From: Gemmatimonadaceae bacterium
GTDB taxonomy: Bacteria; Gemmatimonadota; Gemmatimonadetes; Gemmatimonadales; Gemmatimonadaceae
Direction: 5' to 3'
NCBI GenBank assembly: GCA_016720905.1
Contig: JADKJT010000002.1
Span: 372,001 to 436,000, forward strand
Length of the DNA: 64,000 nucleotides
Below, piece after piece: positions 1 through 9,103 of the stretch. The notes beneath the pieces were generated by a model. The model ran no database searches. It worked only from the letters and a program-made list of their open reading frames with translations, and was not told the origin of the DNA. Numbering within the stretch: position 1 is the first letter of the stretch; every line of letters starts with the position of its first letter. The position numbers and the translations under genes are program-made.

Positions 1-817
1 AGTGAACGCACTGGGTATCGGCGCACAGGGGCTGGGCGGACTCTCCACGGTGCTGGACGTGAAGATTTTCGACTACCCCACGCACGCCGCGTCCAAACCG
101 ATCGCCATGATTCCGAATTGCGCCGCCACCAGACACGCCCATTTCACGCTGGACGGATCAGGGGTGGCCGAGTTGCCGATTCCGCGTCTGTCCGATTGGC
201 CGGATGTCACGTGGAAGGCCGACGTGAACGCGATTCGGGTGGATCTCAACACGCTCACTCCGGAAATCGTCGCCACGTGGAAGGCCGGTGATCGTCTGCT
301 GCTGAATGGCAAGTTGCTCACCGGACGCGACGCGGCACACAAGCGTATCGCCGATCTGTTTGCATCGGGCGAAGGCCTGCCCGCCGGCGTGGACTTCACC
401 AATCGCATGATCTACTACGTGGGTCCGGTGGACCCAGTGCGCGACGAAGCCGTGGGACCAGCGGGTCCGACCACTGCCACGCGCATGGACAAGTTCACCG
501 AGATGATGCTGGCCAAGACCGGCTTGATTGCGATGATCGGCAAGGCCGAGCGCGGACCAACGGGACTGGAAGCCATTCGCAAGCACAAGGCCGCATATTT
601 GATGGCGGTGGGCGGCGCGGCCTATCTGGTGTCCAAAGCCATTCGGGCGTCGCGAGTGGTAGCGTTCGGCGAGCTGGGGATGGAGGCGATTTATGAGTTT
701 GATGTGGAAGAAATGCCGGTGACGGTGGCGGTGGACGCTGCCGGAAGCAACGTGCACGAGACGGGCCCGCGCGAATGGCAGGAGAAGATTCGGCAGTTGC
801 CGATTCTGGTCGGCTGA
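1..817 (+). CDS. class I (Fe-S) fumarate hydratase, C-terminal part
   Basis: This is the 3' part of a class I fumarase, which interconverts fumarate and malate with an oxygen-sensitive 4Fe-4S cluster in the TCA cycle. The reading frame is open at the left edge, so the gene begins outside the window; the GTG at position 2 is unlikely to be the start. About 271 residues are visible, roughly half of the usual ~500-550. The end of the alpha domain (GIGAQGLGGLSTVLDVKI) is followed by the beta (Fumerase_C) domain with GKLLTGRDAAHKR, GPTTATRMD and MIGKAERGP, all typical of the family. A kinase gene follows 21 bases later on the same strand. A related hydro-lyase such as class I tartrate dehydratase is less likely because alpha and beta parts are joined in one chain. 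Confidence 0.88.
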   Translation, partial: VNALGIGAQGLGGLSTVLDVKIFDYPTHAASKPIAMIPNCAATRHAHFTLDGSGVAELPIPRLSDWPDVTWKADVNAIRVDLNTLTPEIVATWKAGDRLLLNGKLLTGRDAAHKRIADLFASGEGLPAGVDFTNRMIYYVGPVDPVRDEAVGPAGPTTATRMDKFTEMMLAKTGLIAMIGKAERGPTGLEAIRKHKAAYLMAVGGAAYLVSKAIRASRVVAFGELGMEAIYEFDVEEMPVTVAVDAAGSNVHETGPREWQEKIRQLPILVG

Positions 818-838
818 ACTTCCTCCGGAGGTTGCACC

Positions 839-1825
<987 letters not shown>

Positions 1826-1828
1826 CGC

Positions 1829-3562
1829 ATGCGTCCACTTCATACGTGTGTCGCCGCGATCGGCACTCTTGCCCTGCTGGGCCTGGCAACGTCGTGCCAG
1901 AGCGCACCCAATGCGGTAACACCCGCCGCCGCGATGGATCGCGATTTGCTGGACGTGACAGTGCCACGCCTGCACGCGCTGTACGACGCCAGGACGTACA
2001 CCGTGAAGGAGGTGGTGCAGTGGCACCTCGACCGCATCGATCGCTACAACGGCATCTATGGGGCCATTGAGACGGTGTTGCGCGATGAGGCGCTGGCCGA
2101 GGCGGAGCGTCAGGATGCGGACCAGGCTGGTACAACTCATGGTCCTCTCTGGGGCGTACCGATTGTCATCAAGTCCAACACCAGCGTGAAAGGCCAGGTG
2201 ACGACGGCGGGCTGGGAGGGATTCACTCGCGCTGGCCACGAACTTGTGGCACCGAAAGACGCCACGGTCGTCGCAAAGCTGAAGGCGGCCGGCGCCATCA
2301 TTGTCGGGTTGGCCAACATGCCCGACCTGGCCAACAGCGACACTAATCGCGGCAGTTCATTCGGCCGCACCGGCAATGCGTATGATGTGCGCTTCTCACC
2401 GGGCGGCTCATCCGGCGGCGTCGTGACGGCCGTCGCAGCCAACATGGCGGTGCTGGGCAACGGGACCGACACGGGCAACTCGATTCGCATGCCGGCGGCC
2501 ACCAGCGCGCTGGTTGGCGTGTTTCCCACGCGCGGTCTTGTCAGCATCGCCGGCATCGCGCCGCTTGACTGGCTGCTCGACAACACCGGACCCATCGCGC
2601 GCACTGTCACCGACGCGGCGATCGCGCTCGCGGTCATGGCCGGCGCCGACTCGCTGGATCCGCCCACGGCCGATGCACCGGATTCGGTTCGTCGGGCGTC
2701 GTATCAGCCACCGCTCAACAGCGCGTCGCTCAAGGGAAAACGGTTTGGCGTTCCGGCGTTCGTGCTGGCCGGAGATGGTGTGCCCTTCCACGGCATTCCG
2801 GTCTCCGTGCCTGGCGCGGCAGCCGAGTCAATTCGTGTGGCGGCCAACATGGCGCTTCGTCCGGAAACACGCGCCATGTTCATGAAGGCGGTTGACGCAC
2901 TGCGGGCAGCGGGCGCCGAGGTGGTCTTCGGCGACAGTGTGCTGCCAACATCGTTCGCGCGCACGGCCAGTCGCGTGTCCACGTACGCCTACATGCGGGA
3001 TGGCACCGATCGCTTTCTCGCCACCTTCGGTCCGGCAGAGTATCACTCGGCAGCGGACTACCAGAAGGCCGTAGGCGCCCCGCTGTTCACTTCGTCCATA
3101 GGCACCGAGGACAACTTCCGGAACATGGGCGGTGTGCACCTTGATCAGCGCGTGCTGGCAGCCGATGCGGACGCGGATCGCTTGTACCACGCACCTCGGC
3201 GTGCCATGCTAGCCGCGTATCTGGCAAATCTCGATGGACTCAAACTCGACGGCTACGTGTACCCGGCCATCCAGATGCCGCCGGTCGATGAAACGATGCC
3301 GCAAGATGGTCGCGTGAGCGAAGGGCCGCACTCGGCGACCAGCTGGGTGAACATGATTGGTGTGCCCGCCGTCGTCGTGCCGGCAGGGTTCTACAGCAGC
3401 GGGCTACCGTTCGGTCTGGAGTTCTCCGCTCGCCCGTGGACTGACGGCACCCTGTTAGGCATCGCGCACGCGTGGGAACAGTCCGCACATTCGCGGAAAC
3501 CGCCAACGCTGGTGGAGCAGGGACTGCTCCCGGTCACGCCGGCGCGTCCGGGGCGTCGCTGA
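1829..3562 (+). CDS. amidase-signature lipoprotein hydrolase
   Basis: A 577-residue amidase-signature enzyme predicted to be exported as a lipoprotein: the N-terminus has a hydrophobic stretch ending in a lipobox (LATSC, Cys23). The Ser-cisSer-Lys triad is visible: Lys115 in GVPIVIKSNTS, cis-Ser194 in PGGSSGG, and nucleophile Ser218 in GTDTGNSIRMPA. In most family members the nucleophile motif reads GGS, here it is GNS. The family hydrolyses amide bonds in very diverse substrates, so the substrate cannot be told from sequence. The gene starts 3 bases after the kinase stop and is probably co-transcribed with it. Length and domain layout are normal for secreted amidases related to the Glu-tRNA amidotransferase A fold; it is not gatA, since the lipobox and lack of gatBC neighbours argue against that. 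Confidence 0.88.
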   Translation: MRPLHTCVAAIGTLALLGLATSCQSAPNAVTPAAAMDRDLLDVTVPRLHALYDARTYTVKEVVQWHLDRIDRYNGIYGAIETVLRDEALAEAERQDADQAGTTHGPLWGVPIVIKSNTSVKGQVTTAGWEGFTRAGHELVAPKDATVVAKLKAAGAIIVGLANMPDLANSDTNRGSSFGRTGNAYDVRFSPGGSSGGVVTAVAANMAVLGNGTDTGNSIRMPAATSALVGVFPTRGLVSIAGIAPLDWLLDNTGPIARTVTDAAIALAVMAGADSLDPPTADAPDSVRRASYQPPLNSASLKGKRFGVPAFVLAGDGVPFHGIPVSVPGAAAESIRVAANMALRPETRAMFMKAVDALRAAGAEVVFGDSVLPTSFARTASRVSTYAYMRDGTDRFLATFGPAEYHSAADYQKAVGAPLFTSSIGTEDNFRNMGGVHLDQRVLAADADADRLYHAPRRAMLAAYLANLDGLKLDGYVYPAIQMPPVDETMPQDGRVSEGPHSATSWVNMIGVPAVVVPAGFYSSGLPFGLEFSARPWTDGTLLGIAHAWEQSAHSRKPPTLVEQGLLPVTPARPGRR

Positions 3563-3631
3563 CTGAAGCACTCACCACTAGCTTCCATTCACAGCCATCA
3601 CGACGTACCGATTGCCTGGAGCGTTCCGCCA

Positions 3632-4507
3632 ATGTCCGACTACATCACACTGAGCCCCGATCGTCGTCCCCGTGACGATGAGATCGACACCTACGGCCTG
3701 ACGCACACCGGCAAGGTGCGCGAGATCAATCAGGATCACTTCCTGCTGGCGACCATCCATCGTCGGGTGGATGTGCTGCAAACCAGTCTCCCTGATGCCG
3801 CGCGACTGGAGGTCAACGACGAGCGATTGGCGTTCCTGGCCATGATCGCCGATGGCGTGGGAGGCGCGGTAAGCGGCGAGAAGGCGAGTGCGACCGCGCT
3901 CGAGAACGCGATGCACTACGTGGGCAGCAGCATGCGCTGCTACGATCGCGGCGAAGCGTCCGACGAGCAGTTCATCGAGCAGTTGCAGGAAGCCGCCATG
4001 AAGAGCCACGAAGCCGTCGTCGCGCGGGCTGCCGCAGAAGCGGACGGCCGCACGATGGCCACGACGCTCACCTTGTTTCTTGGTGTATGGCCCTGGTACT
4101 ACCTGCTGCAGGTGGGCGACTCGCGCTACTACCTGTATCGCGACGCCGTACTGACACAGGTCACGCGCGATCAGACGCTGGCGCAGGATCTTGTCGATCA
4201 GGGCGTTTTCACCCGCGCAGTCGCCGCCGGGTCCCGATTGGCGAATGTCCTCTCCAGCGCCATTGGCGGTGAGACCACCACCCCGGTGGTCACGCGCCTG
4301 CGGGCCAGTTGGCGCAATGTGCACCTGCTCTGCAGCGACGGGCTCACCAAGCATGTGTCCGACGAAAAGATTGCGGAGCGTCTGGCGACCATGACGTCGG
4401 CGAAACAGGTGTGTGAGCAGCTGCTGCAGGACGCGCTGGACGACGGCGGGTCGGACAACATCACCATTGTCGTGGGACGCGCCATGCCGAAGGACCTGCC
4501 GGGGTGA
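3632..4507 (+). CDS. PP2C-family Ser/Thr protein phosphatase
   Basis: A soluble 291-residue PP2C (PPM) phosphatase that removes phosphate from Ser/Thr residues using two bound metal ions. The family motifs appear in order: THTGKVREINQDH (metal-binding Asp35), ADGVGG (Asp74), TTLTLFL, VGDSRYYLYRD, TRDQTL, SDGLTKH and the closing GGSDNITIVV. There is no signal peptide or membrane segment, so it acts in the cytoplasm. It lies in the same direction as the upstream kinase with the amidase between them, the usual kinase/phosphatase pairing on one chromosome segment; substrates are unknown. The last four bases overlap the GTG start of the next gene (GTGA), suggesting translational coupling. Confidence 0.93.
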   Translation: MSDYITLSPDRRPRDDEIDTYGLTHTGKVREINQDHFLLATIHRRVDVLQTSLPDAARLEVNDERLAFLAMIADGVGGAVSGEKASATALENAMHYVGSSMRCYDRGEASDEQFIEQLQEAAMKSHEAVVARAAAEADGRTMATTLTLFLGVWPWYYLLQVGDSRYYLYRDAVLTQVTRDQTLAQDLVDQGVFTRAVAAGSRLANVLSSAIGGETTTPVVTRLRASWRNVHLLCSDGLTKHVSDEKIAERLATMTSAKQVCEQLLQDALDDGGSDNITIVVGRAMPKDLPG

Positions 4508-5496
4508 GTTGGGTGCGCGCGGCATGGGGACTGGCGTTGGCCGTCGCCAGCGTGTCGTGCAGCGGTGGCGCCTCGCCCATCGACATCACGCCGCCGGTGC
4601 CGGGACCGATCGGGTACGTCGCCGGGCAATCGTACTTCGGTCGCAATGGATACATCGAGTACATCGCCGGGAACGCGCCCGTCATTCTCACGGCGCCACA
4701 TGGCGGCACCCTCGTGCCCAGCAGCATTCCCGACCGCACCGCCAGCACGTGCGGCGGTGCCGCCACTACAGTCACCGATACCAATACGGGTGAGTTGGTG
4801 CGGGCCATGCAGCGGCGCTTCTTCGCGCGATTCGGCACCTACCCGCACATCATCATCTCGCTGTTGTCGCGTCGCAAGCTTGACCCGAATCGAGTTGCGC
4901 CCGAAGCCGACTGCGGCAACGCCGATGCCGCCGCAGCGCTTGAAGACTGGCACGGGTTCATCAATACTGCCAAGAGCGCGGTGCTGCTGACCAGTGGCAA
5001 AGGATGGTACATGGACATGCACGGACATGGCCATGCCATTCCGCGACTGGAGCTTGGCTATCTACTGGCCGACGCCGACCTCAATCGCACGGATGCCGCG
5101 CTCGATGCGACGGCCTCGTTTGAGAACGTATCCAGCATTCGCACGCTGTCGGAGTTTTCGCCCCTGTCGTTCGCCACGCTGTTACGTGGGCCAACCAGCT
5201 TGGGCACGCTGTACGCGAACAACGGATTCCCTGCCCTGCCGAGTGGGGGCGACCCCAGCCCGAATGGCGCCGACTACTTCAACGGCGGCGACAATACGGT
5301 GCGCCACGCGTGCGGCAGTGGTGCCTCGGCCTTGGGGGGCACCAGCAACGGCAACATCTGCGGCGTACAGATCGAATCAAATTTCACGGGTGTGCGCGAC
5401 AACGCGACCAATCGCGATCGATTCGGCGATGCCACGGCGACCGTGCTGGAGGAATATTTGCGCGTGCACTGGGGGCTCCGCCTCGCGCCACCGTGA
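4504..5496 (+). CDS. secreted N-formylglutamate-amidohydrolase-like protein
   Basis: A 330-residue protein with an N-terminal hydrophobic segment ending in Cys (VASVSCSGG), probably a lipoprotein. The body resembles the N-formylglutamate amidohydrolase fold: an early APHGG motif, then DTNTGELVRAM, an arginine/aspartate stretch SRRKLDPNR, and DMHGHGH followed by LELGYLL. In that zinc-hydrolase family these His, Asp and Glu residues hold the metal. True N-formylglutamate deformylases are cytosolic and part of histidine degradation; no hut genes are present here and this protein is exported, so the substrate is probably different. GTG is taken as start because it overlaps the PP2C stop by four bases. 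The next gene is on the opposite strand, 12 bases away. Confidence 0.72.
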   Translation: MSWVRAAWGLALAVASVSCSGGASPIDITPPVPGPIGYVAGQSYFGRNGYIEYIAGNAPVILTAPHGGTLVPSSIPDRTASTCGGAATTVTDTNTGELVRAMQRRFFARFGTYPHIIISLLSRRKLDPNRVAPEADCGNADAAAALEDWHGFINTAKSAVLLTSGKGWYMDMHGHGHAIPRLELGYLLADADLNRTDAALDATASFENVSSIRTLSEFSPLSFATLLRGPTSLGTLYANNGFPALPSGGDPSPNGADYFNGGDNTVRHACGSGASALGGTSNGNICGVQIESNFTGVRDNATNRDRFGDATATVLEEYLRVHWGLRLAPP

Positions 5497-5508
5497 GGTG
5501 CTGGCTGA

Positions 5509-6990
5509 CTACTTGAGCTGGTCCAGCCCTTTCAGCAGTCGGGAAAAAAATCCCACCGCCGTGGCGTAGTCGGCCACCGCCAGACGCTCATTCAGGCCGT
5601 GAATGCGCGTGAAGTCTCCGTCGCCAAGGGGGATGGGCAGAAAACGGTATACGTTGGCGGAATGAGGCCCCCAGTACTTCGCATCGGTTCCGCCAACCAC
5701 CAGATACGGCAGCACCGGCATCGATTCGCCCGGCGCCATGGTGCGAATCGTCGACTCGATCAATCGATACGCGGTGGACTTCGTGTCCGACACCGGAGAC
5801 GGATCGACCCGGGCGCTATCGGTGGGTTCCACGCTGATCAGCGTGTCGTGAATGACCGACCGCACGCGCTCCGTCACGGTGGCCACGGTTTCGCCGGGTC
5901 GGATGCGGAAGTTCACCACGGCGGTCGCGTCCGGCGGCAGCACATTGTCCTTGATCCCCGCCGATAGCATGGTGGGAGACGTGGTGGTGTGCATCATCGC
6001 CGCACTGGAGGGCGTGGCCTTGAGCGTTTTGATGACCACCGACGTGGTGATCCACAGGTTGGCCATCGCCAGACGCTGCGCGAATGGCAGATACGGCGCC
6101 ATGGCATCCAGCATGCCGCGGGTTGGTCCGTCAATGGTATACGGAAACGGATTCGACTCCAACGCCGCGATGGCGCGACTGAGTGCGCCCACGGCAGTGC
6201 GCGCGCCCGGCATGGACGAATGCCCACCCATGGCGGTCGCCCGCAATCGCAACGACACGTATCCCTTCTCGGCAATCCCCACCACCGCCGATCGACCGGC
6301 CACGCCGGGCACCAACCCCGACGTCATGATACCGCCCTCGTCGAGTACCATGGCCGGTTTCACACCGCGTGCCACCAGGGAATCAACGATCGTGCGCGCG
6401 CCGTAGAGCCCACCCACCTCTTCGTCGTGTCCGAAGGTGAGATACACGGTGCGCGGTGGGGTGTAGCCCTGCGCGAGCAAACCCTCCACCGCTTCGAGCG
6501 ACGCCAGCACGGTGGTTTTGTCGTCCAGTGTGCCACGTCCCCACACGAATCCGTCGGCCACATCACCGGAAAACGGGCCGTGCGTCCAGTCCTTGAGATT
6601 CGACTCCGGGACTGGAACGACATCCATGTGTCCCATGATGACGACGGGCGCGGCCTTCGTGTCGGTGCCGGTCCACGTATAGACCAGGCTCAAACCCGCG
6701 ATCTTTTCGCGGAGCAGCGTGCGAGCCACCAAGGGAAACGCGCGTTCGAGGAAATCGTGAAACCCCAGAAACGCGACCGTGTCGATGGGCGCGCCGGACG
6801 CCATCGACACCGTGGCGAATTTCACGGCGCCGGACAGTCGCTGCGCGGCCAGGGCGGAATCGACGGTGACCGCGGGTGCGGTGGCGGCCGCTGCGATGGG
6901 GGCGGGGGCGGGTACGCGGAGGGTACGCACCACCATGACGGCCAGGAGCAGCACCAACCCACTGGCCAGCAGAAGCAACACACGTTTCAC
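5509..6990 (-). CDS. membrane-anchored M20 family metallopeptidase
   Basis: A 493-residue M20 zinc peptidase, of the type that also includes carboxypeptidase S/PM20D1 and ArgE/DapE-like enzymes. The first ~25 residues form a transmembrane anchor (LLLLASGLVLLLAVMVVRTL), placing the catalytic part outside the cytoplasm. Zinc and catalytic residues are all visible: GHMDVVPV (His and Asp), GRGTLDDK (bridging Asp), HDEEVGG (the Glu pair), DEGG, and a late GGTDAKYW. The dimerisation insert is present, since the length is full. Presumed role is removal of an amino acid from small peptides or N-acyl amino acids; the exact substrate is unknown. It is transcribed divergently from the decarboxylase gene. 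Confidence 0.9.
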   Translation of the reverse strand: MKRVLLLLASGLVLLLAVMVVRTLRVPAPAPIAAAATAPAVTVDSALAAQRLSGAVKFATVSMASGAPIDTVAFLGFHDFLERAFPLVARTLLREKIAGLSLVYTWTGTDTKAAPVVIMGHMDVVPVPESNLKDWTHGPFSGDVADGFVWGRGTLDDKTTVLASLEAVEGLLAQGYTPPRTVYLTFGHDEEVGGLYGARTIVDSLVARGVKPAMVLDEGGIMTSGLVPGVAGRSAVVGIAEKGYVSLRLRATAMGGHSSMPGARTAVGALSRAIAALESNPFPYTIDGPTRGMLDAMAPYLPFAQRLAMANLWITTSVVIKTLKATPSSAAMMHTTTSPTMLSAGIKDNVLPPDATAVVNFRIRPGETVATVTERVRSVIHDTLISVEPTDSARVDPSPVSDTKSTAYRLIESTIRTMAPGESMPVLPYLVVGGTDAKYWGPHSANVYRFLPIPLGDGDFTRIHGLNERLAVADYATAVGFFSRLLKGLDQLK

Positions 6991-7088
6991 GGAATTCTCG
7001 GGCGAAAGGGACCTGAAGGATTTCGCGTGTGAAGGCCGTGACCGGAAGGGGGGCTGGAGATTGTGCGCGACCCGCGCAACCTTGTCGC

Positions 7089-8570
7089 ATGCCTGATGCC
7101 CCGATCACCGGCGATCTGTCGCCCGAGGAGTTCCGCGCCGCGGCCCATGCCGCCGTGGACTGGATTGCCGATTACCTGGAGCATCCGGGGCAGTACCCGG
7201 TCAAGAGTCGCGCGCGGCCCGGCGATATCCGGAATGCGCTCCCGGCGTCGGCGCCCACCACCGGCGAACCGTTGGAAGCGATGCTCAACGATTTTCATCG
7301 CACGATTGTGCCGGGCATCACGCATTGGAATAACCCGTCGTTCTTCGCCTACTTCGCCAATTCCGCAGCGTATCCGGCCATTGTCGGCGAGCTGTTGACG
7401 GCAGGGCTGAATGCCAACGGCATGTTGTGGGTGACGAGTCCGGCCGTCACGGAGCTGGAGCAGGTCACGCTGGATTGGCTGCGCCAGCTGATGGGGCTGG
7501 GCGACGGTTGGTTTGGGCAGATCACCGACACCGCTTCGGTGAGCACGTTCTACGCGTTGGCCGCGGCGCGCGAAACGGCGGGACTCGACATTCGCGCGCG
7601 CGGCATGGCGGCGCGCACCGACCTGCCGGTGTTGCGCGTGTATTGCTCCGAACACGCGCACTCGTCCATCGACAAGGCGGTCATTGCACTGGGACTTGGC
7701 CACGACAACCTGGTCAAGATTCCGGCCGACGAGCAATTCCGCATGCGTCCTGATGCACTCGAGACTGCAATGCGCGCCGATGTCGCGGCGGGCCGTCGAC
7801 CGATTGCCGTTGTGCCGTGCGTCGGTACGACCAGCACGACCAGCATCGACCCAGTGCCGGAGATCGTGCGCATTGCCAGGATGTTCGACTGCTGGGTGCA
7901 TGTGGACGCGGCGTACGCCGGGCCGGCGGCCATTGTGCCCGAGCTGCGTTATCTCATGGACGGTGTGGACGGCGCCGATTCGCTGGTGGTGAACCCGCAC
8001 AAATGGTTGTTCACACCCATGGATTGTTCCGTGCTGTACACCAAGCGACCCGACGCACTGCGGCAGGCGTTTGCCCTGTTGCCCGAGTATCTGGTTACCA
8101 AGGGGCAGGACGATGTGGTGAACCTGATGGACTACGGGATACAGCTGGGACGCCGCTTTCGGTCACTCAAGTTATGGATGGTGCTGCGTGCGTTTGGTGC
8201 GGATGGATTGGCCGAGCGTATTCGTGTTCATTGCGAATTAGCGCGGGAGTTTGCCGGCATGGTGCACTTTGAAGGCGGATGGGAACTCACCGCGCCGGTG
8301 CCGTTGTCGCTGGTATGCTTTCGGTATGCGCCGGCCGGTGCCAGCGAAGACGAGTTGGCACGCATCAATGCGGCTATCATGGAACGCGTGAACGCGGGTG
8401 GCACGGCGTACCTGTCGCACACGAAGCTCAACGGCAAGTACACATTACGACTGGCCATCGGGAATATCCGGACCGAGCGCGCGCATGTTGAAGCGGTGTG
8501 GCGGGAACTGCGAGCGGCCGCGGCGTACGCTACCGAACCTTGGGCGCGTCCAGATCGAGGTGCAGTGTGA
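7089..8570 (+). CDS. PLP-dependent group II aromatic amino acid decarboxylase
   Basis: A 493-residue pyridoxal-phosphate decarboxylase of the DDC/tyrosine-tryptophan decarboxylase group, cytoplasmic. PLP-binding Lys305 lies in NPHKWLF, the cofactor-contacting Asp in HVDAAYAG, and the substrate-side motifs HWNNPSFFAYF and TDTASVSTFYAL are typical of aromatic decarboxylases. The likely product is an aromatic amine from Trp, Phe, Tyr or DOPA; which one cannot be read from the sequence. ATG 7089 is preferred because family similarity begins right after it. A GTG 60 bases upstream (7029) has a better-spaced purine run and remains possible. The 3' end overlaps the convergent next gene by 41 bases. 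Confidence 0.88.
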   Translation: MPDAPITGDLSPEEFRAAAHAAVDWIADYLEHPGQYPVKSRARPGDIRNALPASAPTTGEPLEAMLNDFHRTIVPGITHWNNPSFFAYFANSAAYPAIVGELLTAGLNANGMLWVTSPAVTELEQVTLDWLRQLMGLGDGWFGQITDTASVSTFYALAAARETAGLDIRARGMAARTDLPVLRVYCSEHAHSSIDKAVIALGLGHDNLVKIPADEQFRMRPDALETAMRADVAAGRRPIAVVPCVGTTSTTSIDPVPEIVRIARMFDCWVHVDAAYAGPAAIVPELRYLMDGVDGADSLVVNPHKWLFTPMDCSVLYTKRPDALRQAFALLPEYLVTKGQDDVVNLMDYGIQLGRRFRSLKLWMVLRAFGADGLAERIRVHCELAREFAGMVHFEGGWELTAPVPLSLVCFRYAPAGASEDELARINAAIMERVNAGGTAYLSHTKLNGKYTLRLAIGNIRTERAHVEAVWRELRAAAAYATEPWARPDRGAV

Positions 8571-9036
8571 CAAACTGCAGCCCACCGGTGCTCCCCACTT
8601 CGCACCGATAGATGGACACCTTGGCCTTGCCGGACCACTGCCACCGTTCGGCCAGCAGTTCCTCGGTGTCCTTTTCCTGTTGCGCGCGGATTTGCGCATC
8701 GGTGGCCCAGGGCTGTTTGCGACGGTAGTCGGCGCAGATGGATTCGGTGGGACCGTCCGGCGCGGGCCCGTGGAACAGCAGGATCAGCTGTTCGACGCCG
8801 TGGGCGGCAACCAGATACCGGCATTCTCCCTGCAACGCGTGCGCGCGCATGAAATCACGACCGCTCGGACACAGTGCGCCCGCGCCGCCCGGTGCGTAGA
8901 GGCGATCGTAGTGCTGAATGCCCAGGTGACGGGACAGGAAGTCGTCCGTGGCCTCCTGCAAACGGCCATCGGAACAGGCCGCGACGAGAATGCGCGGGCG
9001 TTCCGGATTCCAGTCCAGACTTGATACGAACTCCAA
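8530..9036 (-). CDS. beta-carbonic-anhydrase-like protein lacking one zinc ligand
   Basis: A 168-residue cytoplasmic protein that I could only place by motif. CSDGR (Cys21, Asp23, Arg25) matches the CxDxR motif of beta carbonic anhydrases, and YLVAAHGVEQLILLFHG (ending in His89) matches the SLEYAV...GH strand. In active enzymes the His is followed three residues later by the third zinc ligand Cys (HxxC); here that position is Ala92. A zinc site of the normal kind is therefore incomplete and carbonic anhydrase activity is doubtful. The start is a TTG with a GAGGA seven bases upstream. Its 3' end overlaps the decarboxylase gene tail-to-tail. Function unknown; the family call is moderate. Confidence 0.6.
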   Translation of the reverse strand: MEFVSSLDWNPERPRILVAACSDGRLQEATDDFLSRHLGIQHYDRLYAPGGAGALCPSGRDFMRAHALQGECRYLVAAHGVEQLILLFHGPAPDGPTESICADYRRKQPWATDAQIRAQQEKDTEELLAERWQWSGKAKVSIYRCEVGSTGGLQFVTLHLDLDAPKVR

Positions 9037-9103
9037 TTGCAGTCCTCGGCCAAGGGGTCACCTGAGTATCGCGTGACGCGTGGCGCGGCGCCACATTAGC
9101 GAG

